Below the pieces are notes generated by a model. It was given only the letters and a program-made list of their open reading frames with translations, was not told the DNA's origin and made no database searches. A stretch of 64,000 nt of DNA, from the NCBI RefSeq assembly GCF_050920755.1, contig NZ_CP158480.1:930001-994000 (forward strand), read 5' to 3'. This DNA comes from Oligella sp050920755 (GTDB taxonomy: Bacteria; Pseudomonadota; Gammaproteobacteria; Burkholderiales; Burkholderiaceae_B). This document shows positions 1 to 8,374 of this stretch, in pieces. The position numbers and the translations under genes are program-made. Each line of letters opens with the position of its first letter. Within the stretch, counting starts at the first letter, position 1.

Positions 1-1
1 A

Positions 2-211
2 GCACCGTCTGATAAGTACTATGGTGATTTAGTGGGTATTGCGAATCATAAATTGCATAGCCTAAAGGCTACCGGTATGGTCGCAGCCGATTGTGGTATC
101 TACTTTTCAGGGCTCTGCACTTATAGCCTATCCGAGTGGTTTTATTCCTATCGACGTAATGCACAGACAGGCCGTCAGGTGACCGTCGCTTACTTGAGTC
201 AGTGTAAGTAA
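2..211 (+). CDS. C-terminal end of an unidentified protein (cut by window edge)
   Basis: The frame beginning at base 2 stays open for 69 codons from the window edge to a TAA at 209-211, reading APSDKYYGDLVGI near the edge and ending VTVAYLSQCK. The composition is protein-like, with an aromatic-rich stretch (SEWFYSYRR) and three cysteines. I do not recognise the family. The antisense frame at 69-254 looks like a shadow of it. No gene or clear terminator is visible from 212 to 466, which must hold the phaC promoter. Confidence is moderate because only the tail is visible. Confidence 0.5.
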   Translation, partial: APSDKYYGDLVGIANHKLHSLKATGMVAADCGIYFSGLCTYSLSEWFYSYRRNAQTGRQVTVAYLSQCK

Positions 212-466
212 ATCCGAGTCGAAATTGTGTTAATAGGATGCGATAATACACCAATATCGGGCAAGGATTGTGTCGGAGCTATGCTGCATAGAGGCTTCAA
301 ATCCGCTGTGACTTTTGAAATTAAACCTTATTGTCATAATTCTTATTTACAATGAAATTTATGTGCTTGCTAAGATAAATGTAATATTTCTTTGCTACAC
401 TATATACAGATATTCAAATTATACGCTAGACACAGAGCTTACCGTATTCTTAGATGGAGATGATTA

Positions 467-2116
467 ATGGAGCAATTTAATTTAGCTAACAACCCATGGC
501 TGGCCTCCTGGAATAACCTGACCGGTTCAGCGGATTGGGAAGTATTTAAAACCGATTTTGTTGAAAAGTTTCAAAACCTGATGCAGCTTAGCCAAGAGGG
601 TAATCTCCCGGAATTGCGCGATCGTCGTTTCCGTGATGCGGCTTGGGCTGAAAATCCGCAGCTTCATTTGTTGGCACATTTATATATGTTGTCTTCCGAG
701 ACGGTAGAAAAAATGACCGCTAAATTCGATCTGCCAAAGCGTATGCAGGAGCGTTTACAGTTTTCGGTGGATCAGTGGTTAGCGGCCATCGCACCGTCCA
801 ACTTCTTCAGTCTTAATGCCGAGGCTTTAAAGGCCTTCCAGGAGACTTCCGGTGAGTCCCTACAAAAGGGCATGCAAAATTGGATGACCGATTTACGCAG
901 AGGTCGTATGACTCAAACGGACGAGACTGCCTTTGAGGTGGGTGTGGACTTAGCGGCGACTGAGGGTTCGGTGGTTTTCGAAAACAAGTTTTTCCAATTA
1001 ATTCAGTACCAACCCAAGGTAGAGCAGGTGTATGAGACACCGATGTTATTGGTGCCGCCGTGCATTAATAAGTTCTATGTGATGGATTTACAAAAGGACG
1101 AGTCCGTCGTGCAGTACTTGGTAGAGCAGGGTCATAATACTTACTTGATTTCTTGGCGCAATCCTTTACCGAGCGATGATGACGGTATTCAGGAAGCGAC
1201 ATGGGATGACTACATCGAGCAGGGTATTTTAAAGGCCATGGAAGTGGTACAGGATATCAGCCGTCAGCCACAAATGAACGTAACAGCGTTTTGTGTAGGC
1301 GGTACCATGACTGCCACTGCAATTTCCGTATTAAAGGCACGCGGTGTTGATATTGTTAAGTCCTTAACGCTATTAACTACCTTCCTTGACTTCTCTGAGA
1401 CCGGTGTATTGGATGTCTTTATTGATGAACCGATGGTGCTTAGAAATGAGCTTAAATTGGGTAAGGGCGGTTTAGCTTCAGCTGATATGCTAAACAGCAC
1501 TTTCTCATGGCTCAGACCTAACGAATTAGTATGGAACTACGTAGTCAGTCACTACTTTAAGGGTGAGTCACCTGCGGCCTTTAATATTTTATATTGGAAT
1601 GCCGACAGCACTAATTTACCGGGCCCGTTCTATGCTTGGTACCTACGTAATACGTATTTGGAAAATAACTTAGCCAAGCCCGATCACGCTGTGGTTTGCG
1701 GTGAAAAGGTTAACTTCGGTCGTATCGATATACCGTCGTTTGTGTATACTTCAATTGCCGATCACATTGTGCCTTGGGATTCCGGTTTTGAATCGGCTAA
1801 ATTGATTTCCGGTCCGGTGCGTTTCGTGTTAGGTGCCTCCGGCCATATTGCCGGTGTTATCAACCCGCCACAGAAAAATCGCCGTAACTACTGGATCAAT
1901 GAAAACACAACGGAAGATATGAATCGCGCTCAAAGTGCCGGTGATTGGTTGGCAGAAGCCACCGAAAAACCGGGTAGCTGGTGGCCTGCTTGGGCCGAGT
2001 GGTTAGACCAACAAGGCGGTCGCAAGATCCGTGCCCGTAAGACGATGGGTAATCGCCAGTATCCGGTGATTGAACCGGCACCGGGTCGTTATGTTAAAGT
2101 TAAAGCATTAAGCTGA
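467..2116 (+). CDS. phaC: Class I polyhydroxyalkanoate synthase PhaC
   Basis: Polymerises (R)-3-hydroxyacyl-CoA into polyhydroxyalkanoate at the surface of cytoplasmic granules. The 549-residue protein has the usual N-terminal PhaC domain (roughly 60-230) followed by an alpha/beta-hydrolase domain. The lipase-like box reads FCVGGT with nucleophile Cys276; Asp432 (IADHIVPW) and His460 (GASGH) complete the expected triad. Length and the VPPCINKFY motif fit class I enzymes acting on short-chain monomers. The ATG follows a GGAGA ribosome-binding site. phaB and phaR follow on the same strand; the 172-base gap to phaB holds no phaA thiolase gene. The identification is firm. Confidence 0.97.
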   Translation: MEQFNLANNPWLASWNNLTGSADWEVFKTDFVEKFQNLMQLSQEGNLPELRDRRFRDAAWAENPQLHLLAHLYMLSSETVEKMTAKFDLPKRMQERLQFSVDQWLAAIAPSNFFSLNAEALKAFQETSGESLQKGMQNWMTDLRRGRMTQTDETAFEVGVDLAATEGSVVFENKFFQLIQYQPKVEQVYETPMLLVPPCINKFYVMDLQKDESVVQYLVEQGHNTYLISWRNPLPSDDDGIQEATWDDYIEQGILKAMEVVQDISRQPQMNVTAFCVGGTMTATAISVLKARGVDIVKSLTLLTTFLDFSETGVLDVFIDEPMVLRNELKLGKGGLASADMLNSTFSWLRPNELVWNYVVSHYFKGESPAAFNILYWNADSTNLPGPFYAWYLRNTYLENNLAKPDHAVVCGEKVNFGRIDIPSFVYTSIADHIVPWDSGFESAKLISGPVRFVLGASGHIAGVINPPQKNRRNYWINENTTEDMNRAQSAGDWLAEATEKPGSWWPAWAEWLDQQGGRKIRARKTMGNRQYPVIEPAPGRYVKVKALS

Positions 2117-2288
2117 TTTTGATTTGTTTATAGCTTTAATTTTTAATTAATTCAAATCAGCCTGTATCAAGCGGCATCAATCCTAAGTCCGGCGTGTGTC
2201 AGGGCTTAGGATTTCCCTTATAGACAGAGGTCTGATGTGCAGTTTACAGTTAACAAACTTTGTCATGTAATCAAAAGGAGAGTGGCTT

Positions 2289-3032
2289 ATGAGCTCTAAG
2301 AAAAGAATAGCCTATGTAACGGGTGGTATGGGTGGTATCGGTACTGCGATTTGTCGTCGTTTAGCCGATGACGGCTTTACTGTGGTGGCAGGTTGCGGTC
2401 CTACTCGTAATTACCAAAAGTGGCTGGATGAGCAAAAAGCTGATGGTTATGAGTTTCATGCCTCTGCCGGTAACGTCGCTGACTGGGATTCAACTGTCAA
2501 GGCTTTTGAAAAGGTTCGCGAAGAAGTCGGTGAGATTGATGTTCTTGTGAATAACGCCGGTATTACTCGTGACGGTGTTTTCCGTAAGATGTCCGTTGAG
2601 GATTGGACAGCGGTGATGGACACTAACCTTAACAGCTTATTCAATGTGACCAAGCAAGTGATTGAGCACATGTATGAGCAGCGTTGGGGTCGTATTATTA
2701 ATATCAGTTCCGTTAACGGTCAAAAGGGTCAGTTCGGTCAAACTAACTACTCTACGGCTAAAGCCGGTATTCACGGTTTTACCATGGCTTTAGCTCAGGA
2801 AGTAGCCAGCCGCGGTGTAACTGTTAATACAGTATCTCCGGGTTATATTGGTACCGATATGGTGCGCGCTATTCGTCCTGAGGTTCTAGAGCAAATCGTA
2901 GGTACAATCCCTGTTCGTCGCTTAGGTGAGCCTGAAGAGATTGCATCGATTGTAGGTTGGTTGGCTTCAGATGATGCCGGCTTCTCTACAGGTGCCGACT
3001 TCTCTGTTAATGGCGGCCTTCACATGAGCTAA
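2289..3032 (+). CDS. phaB: Acetoacetyl-CoA reductase PhaB (SDR family)
   Basis: NADPH-dependent short-chain dehydrogenase that reduces acetoacetyl-CoA to (R)-3-hydroxybutyryl-CoA, the monomer for PhaC. The 247-residue protein shows the Rossmann cofactor motif TGGMGGIG at residues 11-18, the NNAG motif at 88-91, and catalytic Ser140/141, Tyr154 and Lys158 (YSTAK). An AAAGGAG ribosome-binding site precedes the ATG. It lies between phaC and phaR, which sets it apart from the fatty-acid FabG reductase with the same fold. phaA, usually between phaC and phaB in this group, must be elsewhere. Confidence 0.95.
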   Translation: MSSKKRIAYVTGGMGGIGTAICRRLADDGFTVVAGCGPTRNYQKWLDEQKADGYEFHASAGNVADWDSTVKAFEKVREEVGEIDVLVNNAGITRDGVFRKMSVEDWTAVMDTNLNSLFNVTKQVIEHMYEQRWGRIINISSVNGQKGQFGQTNYSTAKAGIHGFTMALAQEVASRGVTVNTVSPGYIGTDMVRAIRPEVLEQIVGTIPVRRLGEPEEIASIVGWLASDDAGFSTGADFSVNGGLHMS

Positions 3033-3061
3033 TCAATAGGGTTTTTAGCCGGTAGTATAAA

Positions 3062-3658
3062 ATGTCAGATATTAAGCAAGATAGTTCGCGTGTCATCAAA
3101 AAGTATGCTAATCGTCGTCTTTATGATACTCAAGCAAGTAGTTATATCACCTTAGCCGATGTTAGGGATTTGGTTGTCGCATCCGAGCGTTTCACCGTGA
3201 TAGATGCTAATACTAACGAGGACATTACGCGGAGTATCTTGCTGCAAATTATTCTGGATCTTGAGAGTGCGGGTGTGCCGATGTTCAGCACCAACACTCT
3301 CAGACAAATTATCCGCTTTTACGGGCATGCCATGCAGGGTGTGATGGGTACCTACCTTGAGCAAAATATGCAGGCCTTTACTGAAATTCAGCAGCAGCTG
3401 AGTCAGCAGTACGAGGAGCTTTACCCGGCTCAGTTTAAGCCCGAAGCTTGGGCAGATCTTATGTCAATGCAAAATCCTTTGATGAGTCGCATGATGAGCA
3501 ATTATGTGGAGCAAACTAAGGATCTCTATCTCAATATGCAAGAGCAGATGCAAAATCAGACACAGCAGCTTTTAAATGTGTTTAATCCTGCAGCGGCGTT
3601 TGCAAAATCGTCCCCTGTCTCTGCAGCCAAAAAGACTTCAAAAAAGTCTGACGAGTAG
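3062..3658 (+). CDS. phaR: Polyhydroxyalkanoate synthesis repressor PhaR
   Basis: DNA- and granule-binding regulator that represses phasin and its own synthesis until polymer granules titrate it. The N-terminal PHB accumulation regulator domain is clear (VIKKYANRRLYDT, then SYITLADVR, residues 11-36), followed by a second domain to about residue 110. The C-terminal half is glutamine- and methionine-rich with a lysine-rich end, as in other PhaR proteins. It lies 29 bases after phaB, so it probably shares the phaC-phaB transcript. The 198-residue length is normal. Confidence 0.93.
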   Translation: MSDIKQDSSRVIKKYANRRLYDTQASSYITLADVRDLVVASERFTVIDANTNEDITRSILLQIILDLESAGVPMFSTNTLRQIIRFYGHAMQGVMGTYLEQNMQAFTEIQQQLSQQYEELYPAQFKPEAWADLMSMQNPLMSRMMSNYVEQTKDLYLNMQEQMQNQTQQLLNVFNPAAAFAKSSPVSAAKKTSKKSDE

Positions 3659-3712
3659 TTCGCTGTTGAAGCAGCTAAAACACATTATTCGTCAAGTCGT
3701 ATGGTTCCCTAT

Positions 3713-3734
3713 TTTCCGGCCAATTAGTCGGAAA
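3713..3734 (+). terminator. Weak hairpin after phaR
   Basis: TTTCCG (3713-3718) pairs with CGGAAA (3729-3734) around a ten-base loop, followed by only a short T stretch. It may end the pha transcript, but the stem is short and the site overlaps the ccp promoter region. Confidence 0.25.
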
Positions 3735-3735
3735 T

Positions 3736-3777
3736 TTGATTGTGATTAAGCCATGAAATAGACCCCATCTATATAAT
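3736..3777 (+). promoter_or_regulatory. FNR/Anr-type box and -10 element of the cytochrome c peroxidase gene
   Basis: TTGAT-TGTG-ATTAA at 3736-3749 matches the FNR consensus TTGAT-N4-ATCAA with one mismatch. A perfect TATAAT lies at 3772-3777. If transcription starts seven bases after the -10, at about 3784, the FNR box is centred at -41.5, the standard position for class II activation. Low-oxygen FNR control is well known for bacterial cytochrome c peroxidases, so sequence and gene function agree. Confidence 0.6.
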
Positions 3778-3839
3778 ATAGTTACGGGTAAAATTAGCCC
3801 GATTTAACGATTTAAGGGGGAATCTATGAAAAATTAACA

Positions 3840-4874
3840 ATGGCTTTATTAGCCTGTGGTGCATTTGGTTTTGTTGCTGCTCCTGCAATGGCTCAAAAAA
3901 CTGATGGTGAGCGTTACAAGCCTAATAATGAGTTGATTCAAGTAATTGAAGCTCATAAAGTTGAAAATCAGGCTGAAGTGGATTTAGGTAAAAAGCTTTG
4001 GTTTGATAATCGTCTATCTCGTTCCGGTTTTATCTCCTGTAACTCTTGTCACAATGTAATGTTGGGCGGTGCTGACCACTTAGTCAGTTCTGTAGGTGAC
4101 TACTGGGCACAGGGTCCAATTAACTCTCCAACTGTTTTTAACTCCAGCTTAAACTTCGTTCAGTTCTGGGACGGTCGTGCTAAAGACTTGCGTGAGCAGG
4201 CCGGTGGTCCGATCGAGAATCCGTTAGAAATGGGTTCTTCACATGAGTTGGCTGTGAGTGTTTTAAAAACCATCCCCGGCTATGTAGAAGAGTTTAAATC
4301 CGTTTACGGCGTTGATGAAATCAGCATCAACGAGGTGACTTCAGCTTTAGCGGCTTTTGAAGAGACTTTAGTAACGCCTAACTCTCGTTTTGACCAATGG
4401 TTGAGCGGCAAGGACGATGCCATTACTGATCAGGAATTAAACGGTTACTTGCTATTCAAAAACAGTGGCTGTGTTGCCTGTCACAACGGTCCTAACCTGG
4501 GCGGTAACTCATTCCAACGCATGGGTTTAGTTGAGCCATACGTGACTGATAACGAAGCGGCTGGTCGTGCCGGTGTGACAGGTCAAGACGTTGACCGTAT
4601 GAGCTTCAAAGTACCGACTTTACGTAACGTTGAATTAACCTATCCGTACTTCCACGACGGTGCTGCCAGAACATTGACCGAAGCGGTTGATATCATGGGT
4701 CGTTTACAGTTAGGTAAGAAATTCACTGATGAAGAAAATGCCGACATCGTTGCTTTCTTAAAAACCTTAACCGGTGAACAGCCTGAGTTTACTATCCCGG
4801 TTTTACATCCTAACAGTGATGAAACCCCGATTGGTCAGCCTTGGGCACCTCAAGAAGCTGAGAAAAAGAGCTAA
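3840..4874 (+). CDS. ccp: Periplasmic di-haem cytochrome c peroxidase, start apparently frameshifted
   Basis: Reduces hydrogen peroxide in the periplasm with electrons from cytochrome c. Two covalent haem sites are visible, C67-NS-C70-H71 and C211-VA-C214-H215, in a 344-residue MauG/CcpA-type protein. Residues 1-19 resemble the hydrophobic core and cleavage site (APAMAQ) of a signal peptide but lack its basic start. A strong AAGGGGG site lies just ahead of a different ATG at 3826, which reads M-K-N-stop. One extra A in the A-run would give MKKLTMALLACGAF, a complete signal peptide. The gene is therefore either frameshifted, a sequencing error, or expressed by slippage. Confidence 0.9.
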   Translation: MALLACGAFGFVAAPAMAQKTDGERYKPNNELIQVIEAHKVENQAEVDLGKKLWFDNRLSRSGFISCNSCHNVMLGGADHLVSSVGDYWAQGPINSPTVFNSSLNFVQFWDGRAKDLREQAGGPIENPLEMGSSHELAVSVLKTIPGYVEEFKSVYGVDEISINEVTSALAAFEETLVTPNSRFDQWLSGKDDAITDQELNGYLLFKNSGCVACHNGPNLGGNSFQRMGLVEPYVTDNEAAGRAGVTGQDVDRMSFKVPTLRNVELTYPYFHDGAARTLTEAVDIMGRLQLGKKFTDEENADIVAFLKTLTGEQPEFTIPVLHPNSDETPIGQPWAPQEAEKKS

Positions 4875-4903
4875 TCCTAATCTTTCAAGCTTTTAAACGA
4901 TAA

Positions 4904-4940
4904 AAAATAGGCCGGAATTTTAAAATTCACGGCCTATTTT
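4904..4940. terminator. Bidirectional terminator between ccp and mmsA
   Basis: AAAATAGGCC (4904-4913) pairs perfectly with GGCCTATTTT (4931-4940), with further pairing of GAATTTT and AAAATTC inside. A-runs and T-runs flank it on the two sides, so it can serve both convergent genes. Confidence 0.8.
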
Positions 4941-4959
4941 ATTGACTAGCTACTTAACA

Positions 4960-6453
4960 CTACTTCATCGAGATGGTTGTGTTAACACTGCGGTTATGCT
5001 GTGACCAACGAGCGGTAACAGTTTTGGTCTGAGTCCAGAAGGAGAAAGCCTGCTTACCGTTAGGGCCTAAATCACCCAGTTTGGAACCGCGCGAACCGGT
5101 AAAGCTGAACCAAGCCACCGGTACAGGAATAGGCACGTTAATACCGACTTGACCCACATCGATGTTGTTTTGGAAATGTCTGGCCACACCACCATCCTGA
5201 GTAAAGATGGCAACGCCGTTACCGTTAGGGTTGTCATTGATAAACTCAATGGCCTCATCAAGCGTATCAACATTCACAATCACTAAAACCGGGCCGAAGA
5301 TTTCTTCGTCATAAATACGCATGCCCTTTTTCACATTCGTAAAGATGGTAGGACCGACGAAGTTACCATTTTCATAGCCGGGAACAACGTAATTACGACC
5401 GTCTAAAACTAAATTTGCGCCCTCATCAACACCGGATTGAATTAAGCCTTCAACACGCTGTTTAGCTGAAGGAGACACTAGCGGACCTAAGTCAGCATCG
5501 TTGTCAGTACCGACATTAACCTTTAAACCCTTGGTTTTTTCAACTAATTCATCAATCCACTGGGCGGTTTCACCCACCATCACCGCAACTGAAGTCGCCA
5601 TACAACGCTGACCGGCGGCCCCGAAGGCGGCCCCGATTAATTGGTTAATCGCCACTTCTTTGTCGGAATCAGGCATGACCACGCAGTGGTTTTTAGCACC
5701 CATCATCGATTGACAACGCTTACCGTTATCAGATGCACGACGATAAACCTCAGTACCTACATGAGTAGAACCGATGAATGATACCGCTTTAATATCAGGA
5801 TGCTCACATAAACGCTGAGCCACATCAGGACCGCCATGAACCACATTAAGAACGCCCGGAGGTAAACCGGCTTCTAAAGCCAACTCGGCCAGGAATAAAG
5901 AAGCGCTTGGATCCTGCTCAGACGGTTTTAAAATAAAGGTGTTACCGGCGGCAACGGCATAAGGGAACATAAAGCAAGGTAGCATCACCGGGAAGTTAAA
6001 GGCGGTAATACCGGCTACCACACCTAAAGGCTGAATCAATGTATAAACATCAACACCGGTGGCGGCATTTTCAGAAAACTCACCCATTTGCATACTGGCA
6101 ACCGAGCAAGCATGCTCAATAGCTTCTAAGCCGCGACCCACTTCACCGATCGCATCGGGTAGGGTTTTACCATGCTCTTTGGTAATGAGTGCGGCAAGCT
6201 TTTCCGTGTTGTCACGCACTAATTCCTGGAGCTTTAACATCACGCGCATACGGCGATTAATGCCGGTGTTGCGCCAGGTTTTGTATGCCTCTTTGGCATT
6301 AGCAATGGCAGCGTCAACTTCATCAAGGGTACATAAAGGTACCTTGGCTACCACGGACTGATCGGCCGGATTAAGTACATCAAGGTATTTGTCAGACGTG
6401 GATAGAACTTTTTCACCATTAACAAGTAACGGAATCTTTGGAATATCAGTCAT
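4960..6453 (-). CDS. mmsA: CoA-acylating methylmalonate-semialdehyde dehydrogenase
   Basis: Oxidises methylmalonate or malonate semialdehyde to propionyl- or acetyl-CoA in valine, inositol or beta-alanine breakdown. The aldehyde dehydrogenase fold shows FNFPVMLPCFMFPYA near residue 153, SFIGST near 225 and nucleophile Cys284 (GQRCMA). I chose the ATG at 6453 (MTDIPKIPLL) because GGGAGA precedes it and it gives 497 residues, normal for MmsA; the frame is open up to 6549 but that extension has no family-like sequence. A LysR gene is transcribed divergently with a palindromic site between, suggesting local regulation. Confidence 0.92.
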   Translation of the reverse strand: MTDIPKIPLLVNGEKVLSTSDKYLDVLNPADQSVVAKVPLCTLDEVDAAIANAKEAYKTWRNTGINRRMRVMLKLQELVRDNTEKLAALITKEHGKTLPDAIGEVGRGLEAIEHACSVASMQMGEFSENAATGVDVYTLIQPLGVVAGITAFNFPVMLPCFMFPYAVAAGNTFILKPSEQDPSASLFLAELALEAGLPPGVLNVVHGGPDVAQRLCEHPDIKAVSFIGSTHVGTEVYRRASDNGKRCQSMMGAKNHCVVMPDSDKEVAINQLIGAAFGAAGQRCMATSVAVMVGETAQWIDELVEKTKGLKVNVGTDNDADLGPLVSPSAKQRVEGLIQSGVDEGANLVLDGRNYVVPGYENGNFVGPTIFTNVKKGMRIYDEEIFGPVLVIVNVDTLDEAIEFINDNPNGNGVAIFTQDGGVARHFQNNIDVGQVGINVPIPVPVAWFSFTGSRGSKLGDLGPNGKQAFSFWTQTKTVTARWSQHNRSVNTTISMK

Positions 6454-6530
6454 TTGTGTCTCCCAATATTGTTGCAGTTTTATATATAGACTCATTTTGA
6501 AGTTTAAGTGGCTAAAGATCAATATAATAA

Positions 6531-6559
6531 ATGCATAATCATTGTGCATATTTGCACAA
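6531..6559. promoter_or_regulatory. Overlapping palindromes, candidate LysR operator
   Basis: TTGTGC-ATATTT-GCACAA (6542-6559) is a perfect inverted repeat, and ATGCA-N9-TGCAT (6531-6549) overlaps it. Both sit in the 128-base divergent region between mmsA and the LysR gene, where a LysR protein normally binds a T-N11-A dyad. Confidence 0.45.
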
Positions 6560-6581
6560 GTCTGCGCTGGGGGGAGGAATA

Positions 6582-7475
6582 ATGGATTGGGATGGCTTGC
6601 GTTATTTTTTGGCAGTTGCCAGAACCTCTAAAATATCGGAGGCAGGACGCCGTTTAGGCGTGGAGCATACTACCGTATCGCGTCGCATCCGCCAACTGGA
6701 GCAGGAGATGGGTACCGTGCTTTTTGATAAGTCACGTCGCTATGGTTATCTGTTAACGGAGGCGGGTCATCATCTGTTGCAGCATGCGGAGAAGATGGAG
6801 AGTGAGCTGTTACATGCACAGCAACTGGTGAGTGTTCTTGAAGAGGATCTGACGGGTAATATCCGCGTGGCGGCGACGGAGGGCTTCGGTATTTATATGC
6901 TGACCCCTTTGGCGGTGGAGTTTCAAAATCAATACCCTAAGACTAGTCTTGAAATCATGCCTTTTCAACGTTTTGTCGATCAGTCGAGACGGGAGGCGGA
7001 TATTTTTATCACCATTGATCGGCCCATACGCGGAAATTATGTTTATCGTCGGCTCAGCGATTATAAGTTGCGCCTTTATGCTACACCACAGTATTTAAAG
7101 CGTCATGCACCGATACGCAGTGCGGAGGATTTAGCCGCCCATCGCTTTATCGATTATGTGGATGAATTTATTATTAGTGATGAGCTGAAGTATTTGAGGG
7201 ATTTGGTGCCCGAAGCGAATGTTATTTTTAAGTCAAATAGCTTAGTGGCACAATTGCAAGCCTGTTTGGGAGGTATGGCTATCGCCGTTTTACCTTGTTT
7301 TATGGCTCATCATAATCCGGCTTTGCAAGTTGTATTACCGGAGGAAATTGTGATTAAACGCAGCTTCTGGATGCTTTACCATGAGGATCTGCGTCTGCTG
7401 AAGCGCATCGAGCTATTTTCCAATTTCTTAAAAAATAAGCTCGAACAGCGCCAAAGCTTAATGATGGGGGAGTGA
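6582..7475 (+). CDS. LysR-family transcriptional regulator, divergent from mmsA
   Basis: The N-terminal winged helix-turn-helix (DWDGLRYFLAVART to RRIRQLEQEMG, residues 2-45) is followed by a substrate-binding domain of the LysR type with the AAxEGFG and MAIAVLPCF segments. I start it at the ATG at 6582, directly after a strong GGGGAGGAA site; the frame is open back to 6531 but that part overlaps the operator palindrome. The 297-residue length is normal. Divergence from mmsA suggests it senses a branched-chain or propionate intermediate, which is inference. Its stop is three bases from the end of convergent purU. Confidence 0.9.
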   Translation: MDWDGLRYFLAVARTSKISEAGRRLGVEHTTVSRRIRQLEQEMGTVLFDKSRRYGYLLTEAGHHLLQHAEKMESELLHAQQLVSVLEEDLTGNIRVAATEGFGIYMLTPLAVEFQNQYPKTSLEIMPFQRFVDQSRREADIFITIDRPIRGNYVYRRLSDYKLRLYATPQYLKRHAPIRSAEDLAAHRFIDYVDEFIISDELKYLRDLVPEANVIFKSNSLVAQLQACLGGMAIAVLPCFMAHHNPALQVVLPEEIVIKRSFWMLYHEDLRLLKRIELFSNFLKNKLEQRQSLMMGE

Positions 7476-7478
7476 GCT

Positions 7479-8336
7479 TTATTTAAAAACGACCGTGCGA
7501 TGACCGTTTAATAAAATGCGATGTTCAATAAAGCTTTTCACCGCACGAGACAGCACCAGAGACTCGATATCGCTACCGACCTGTGCCAGACTATCGGCAC
7601 TGAGGCGGTGATCGACACGCTGCACATCCTGTTCGATAATCGGTCCCTCATCCAGATCAGAGGTGACATAGTGAGCCGTGGCACCGATGATCTTGACGCC
7701 ACGCTGATGTGCTTGATGGTATGGTTTAGCGCCTTTAAAGCTCGGTAAGAAGCTGTGGTGAATATTAATCGCTTTACCCTCAAGCTTGGTTGAGAGATCC
7801 TCGGAGAGGATTTGCATGTATCGCGCCAATACCACTAAATCAACTTCCAGCTCAGTGACTAAACGGAAAATTTCCGCTTCCTGCTCGGCACGATTCTCAT
7901 GATTGACGGGCAAATAGTGGAAAGGAATATCATAGCTCTCAGCCAATTTTTCATAATCACGGTGATTGGACACAATGCCCACAATCTCCATATTTAATAA
8001 ACCGCTATGAGTGCGGAATAATAAATCGTTTAGGCAATGACCTTGTTTGCTCACTAAAATCAACACCCGCGATTTTTTGCAGGTGGCATACAGATTTAAG
8101 TCCATATTAAAGCGCTCTTTGGCGGGCGCCAGTGCGGCTTCAATTTGCTCTTGGCTAATGGTATTAGGTACGCTGAAACGAATTCTTAAAAAGAACTGCT
8201 TAGTGTCCTCGTCGCCATACTGCTGTGAGGTCAGAATATTACCGTCCAATTCCAGTAGCGTACCTGAAATGTTGTACACAATACCGACTTGATCCGGACA
8301 AGAAATGGTTAAAATAAATTCGTGATCGTTGCTCAT
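7479..8336 (-). CDS. purU: Formyltetrahydrofolate deformylase PurU
   Basis: Hydrolyses 10-formyltetrahydrofolate to formate and tetrahydrofolate, balancing one-carbon pools and feeding purine synthesis. Residues 5-80 form an ACT domain (SCPDQVGIVYNISG). The C-terminal formyltransferase domain holds the Asn-His-Asp set in INIHHSFLPSF and LDEGPIIEQDV. The 285-residue length is standard. It is the last gene of the leftward run pdxH, flavin reductase, FAD oxidoreductase, purU, with a 38-base gap to its upstream neighbour. Confidence 0.95.
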   Translation of the reverse strand: MSNDHEFILTISCPDQVGIVYNISGTLLELDGNILTSQQYGDEDTKQFFLRIRFSVPNTISQEQIEAALAPAKERFNMDLNLYATCKKSRVLILVSKQGHCLNDLLFRTHSGLLNMEIVGIVSNHRDYEKLAESYDIPFHYLPVNHENRAEQEAEIFRLVTELEVDLVVLARYMQILSEDLSTKLEGKAINIHHSFLPSFKGAKPYHQAHQRGVKIIGATAHYVTSDLDEGPIIEQDVQRVDHRLSADSLAQVGSDIESLVLSRAVKSFIEHRILLNGHRTVVFK

Positions 8337-8374
8337 TTTTTTAGATAATCATTGTTTTTGTAAATATAGGTATT

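Noticed and set aside
6454..6549. N-terminal extension of mmsA to 6549
   Set aside because: The extension is unlike aldehyde dehydrogenases, covers the divergent promoter and operator, and a good ribosome-binding site precedes the ATG at 6453.
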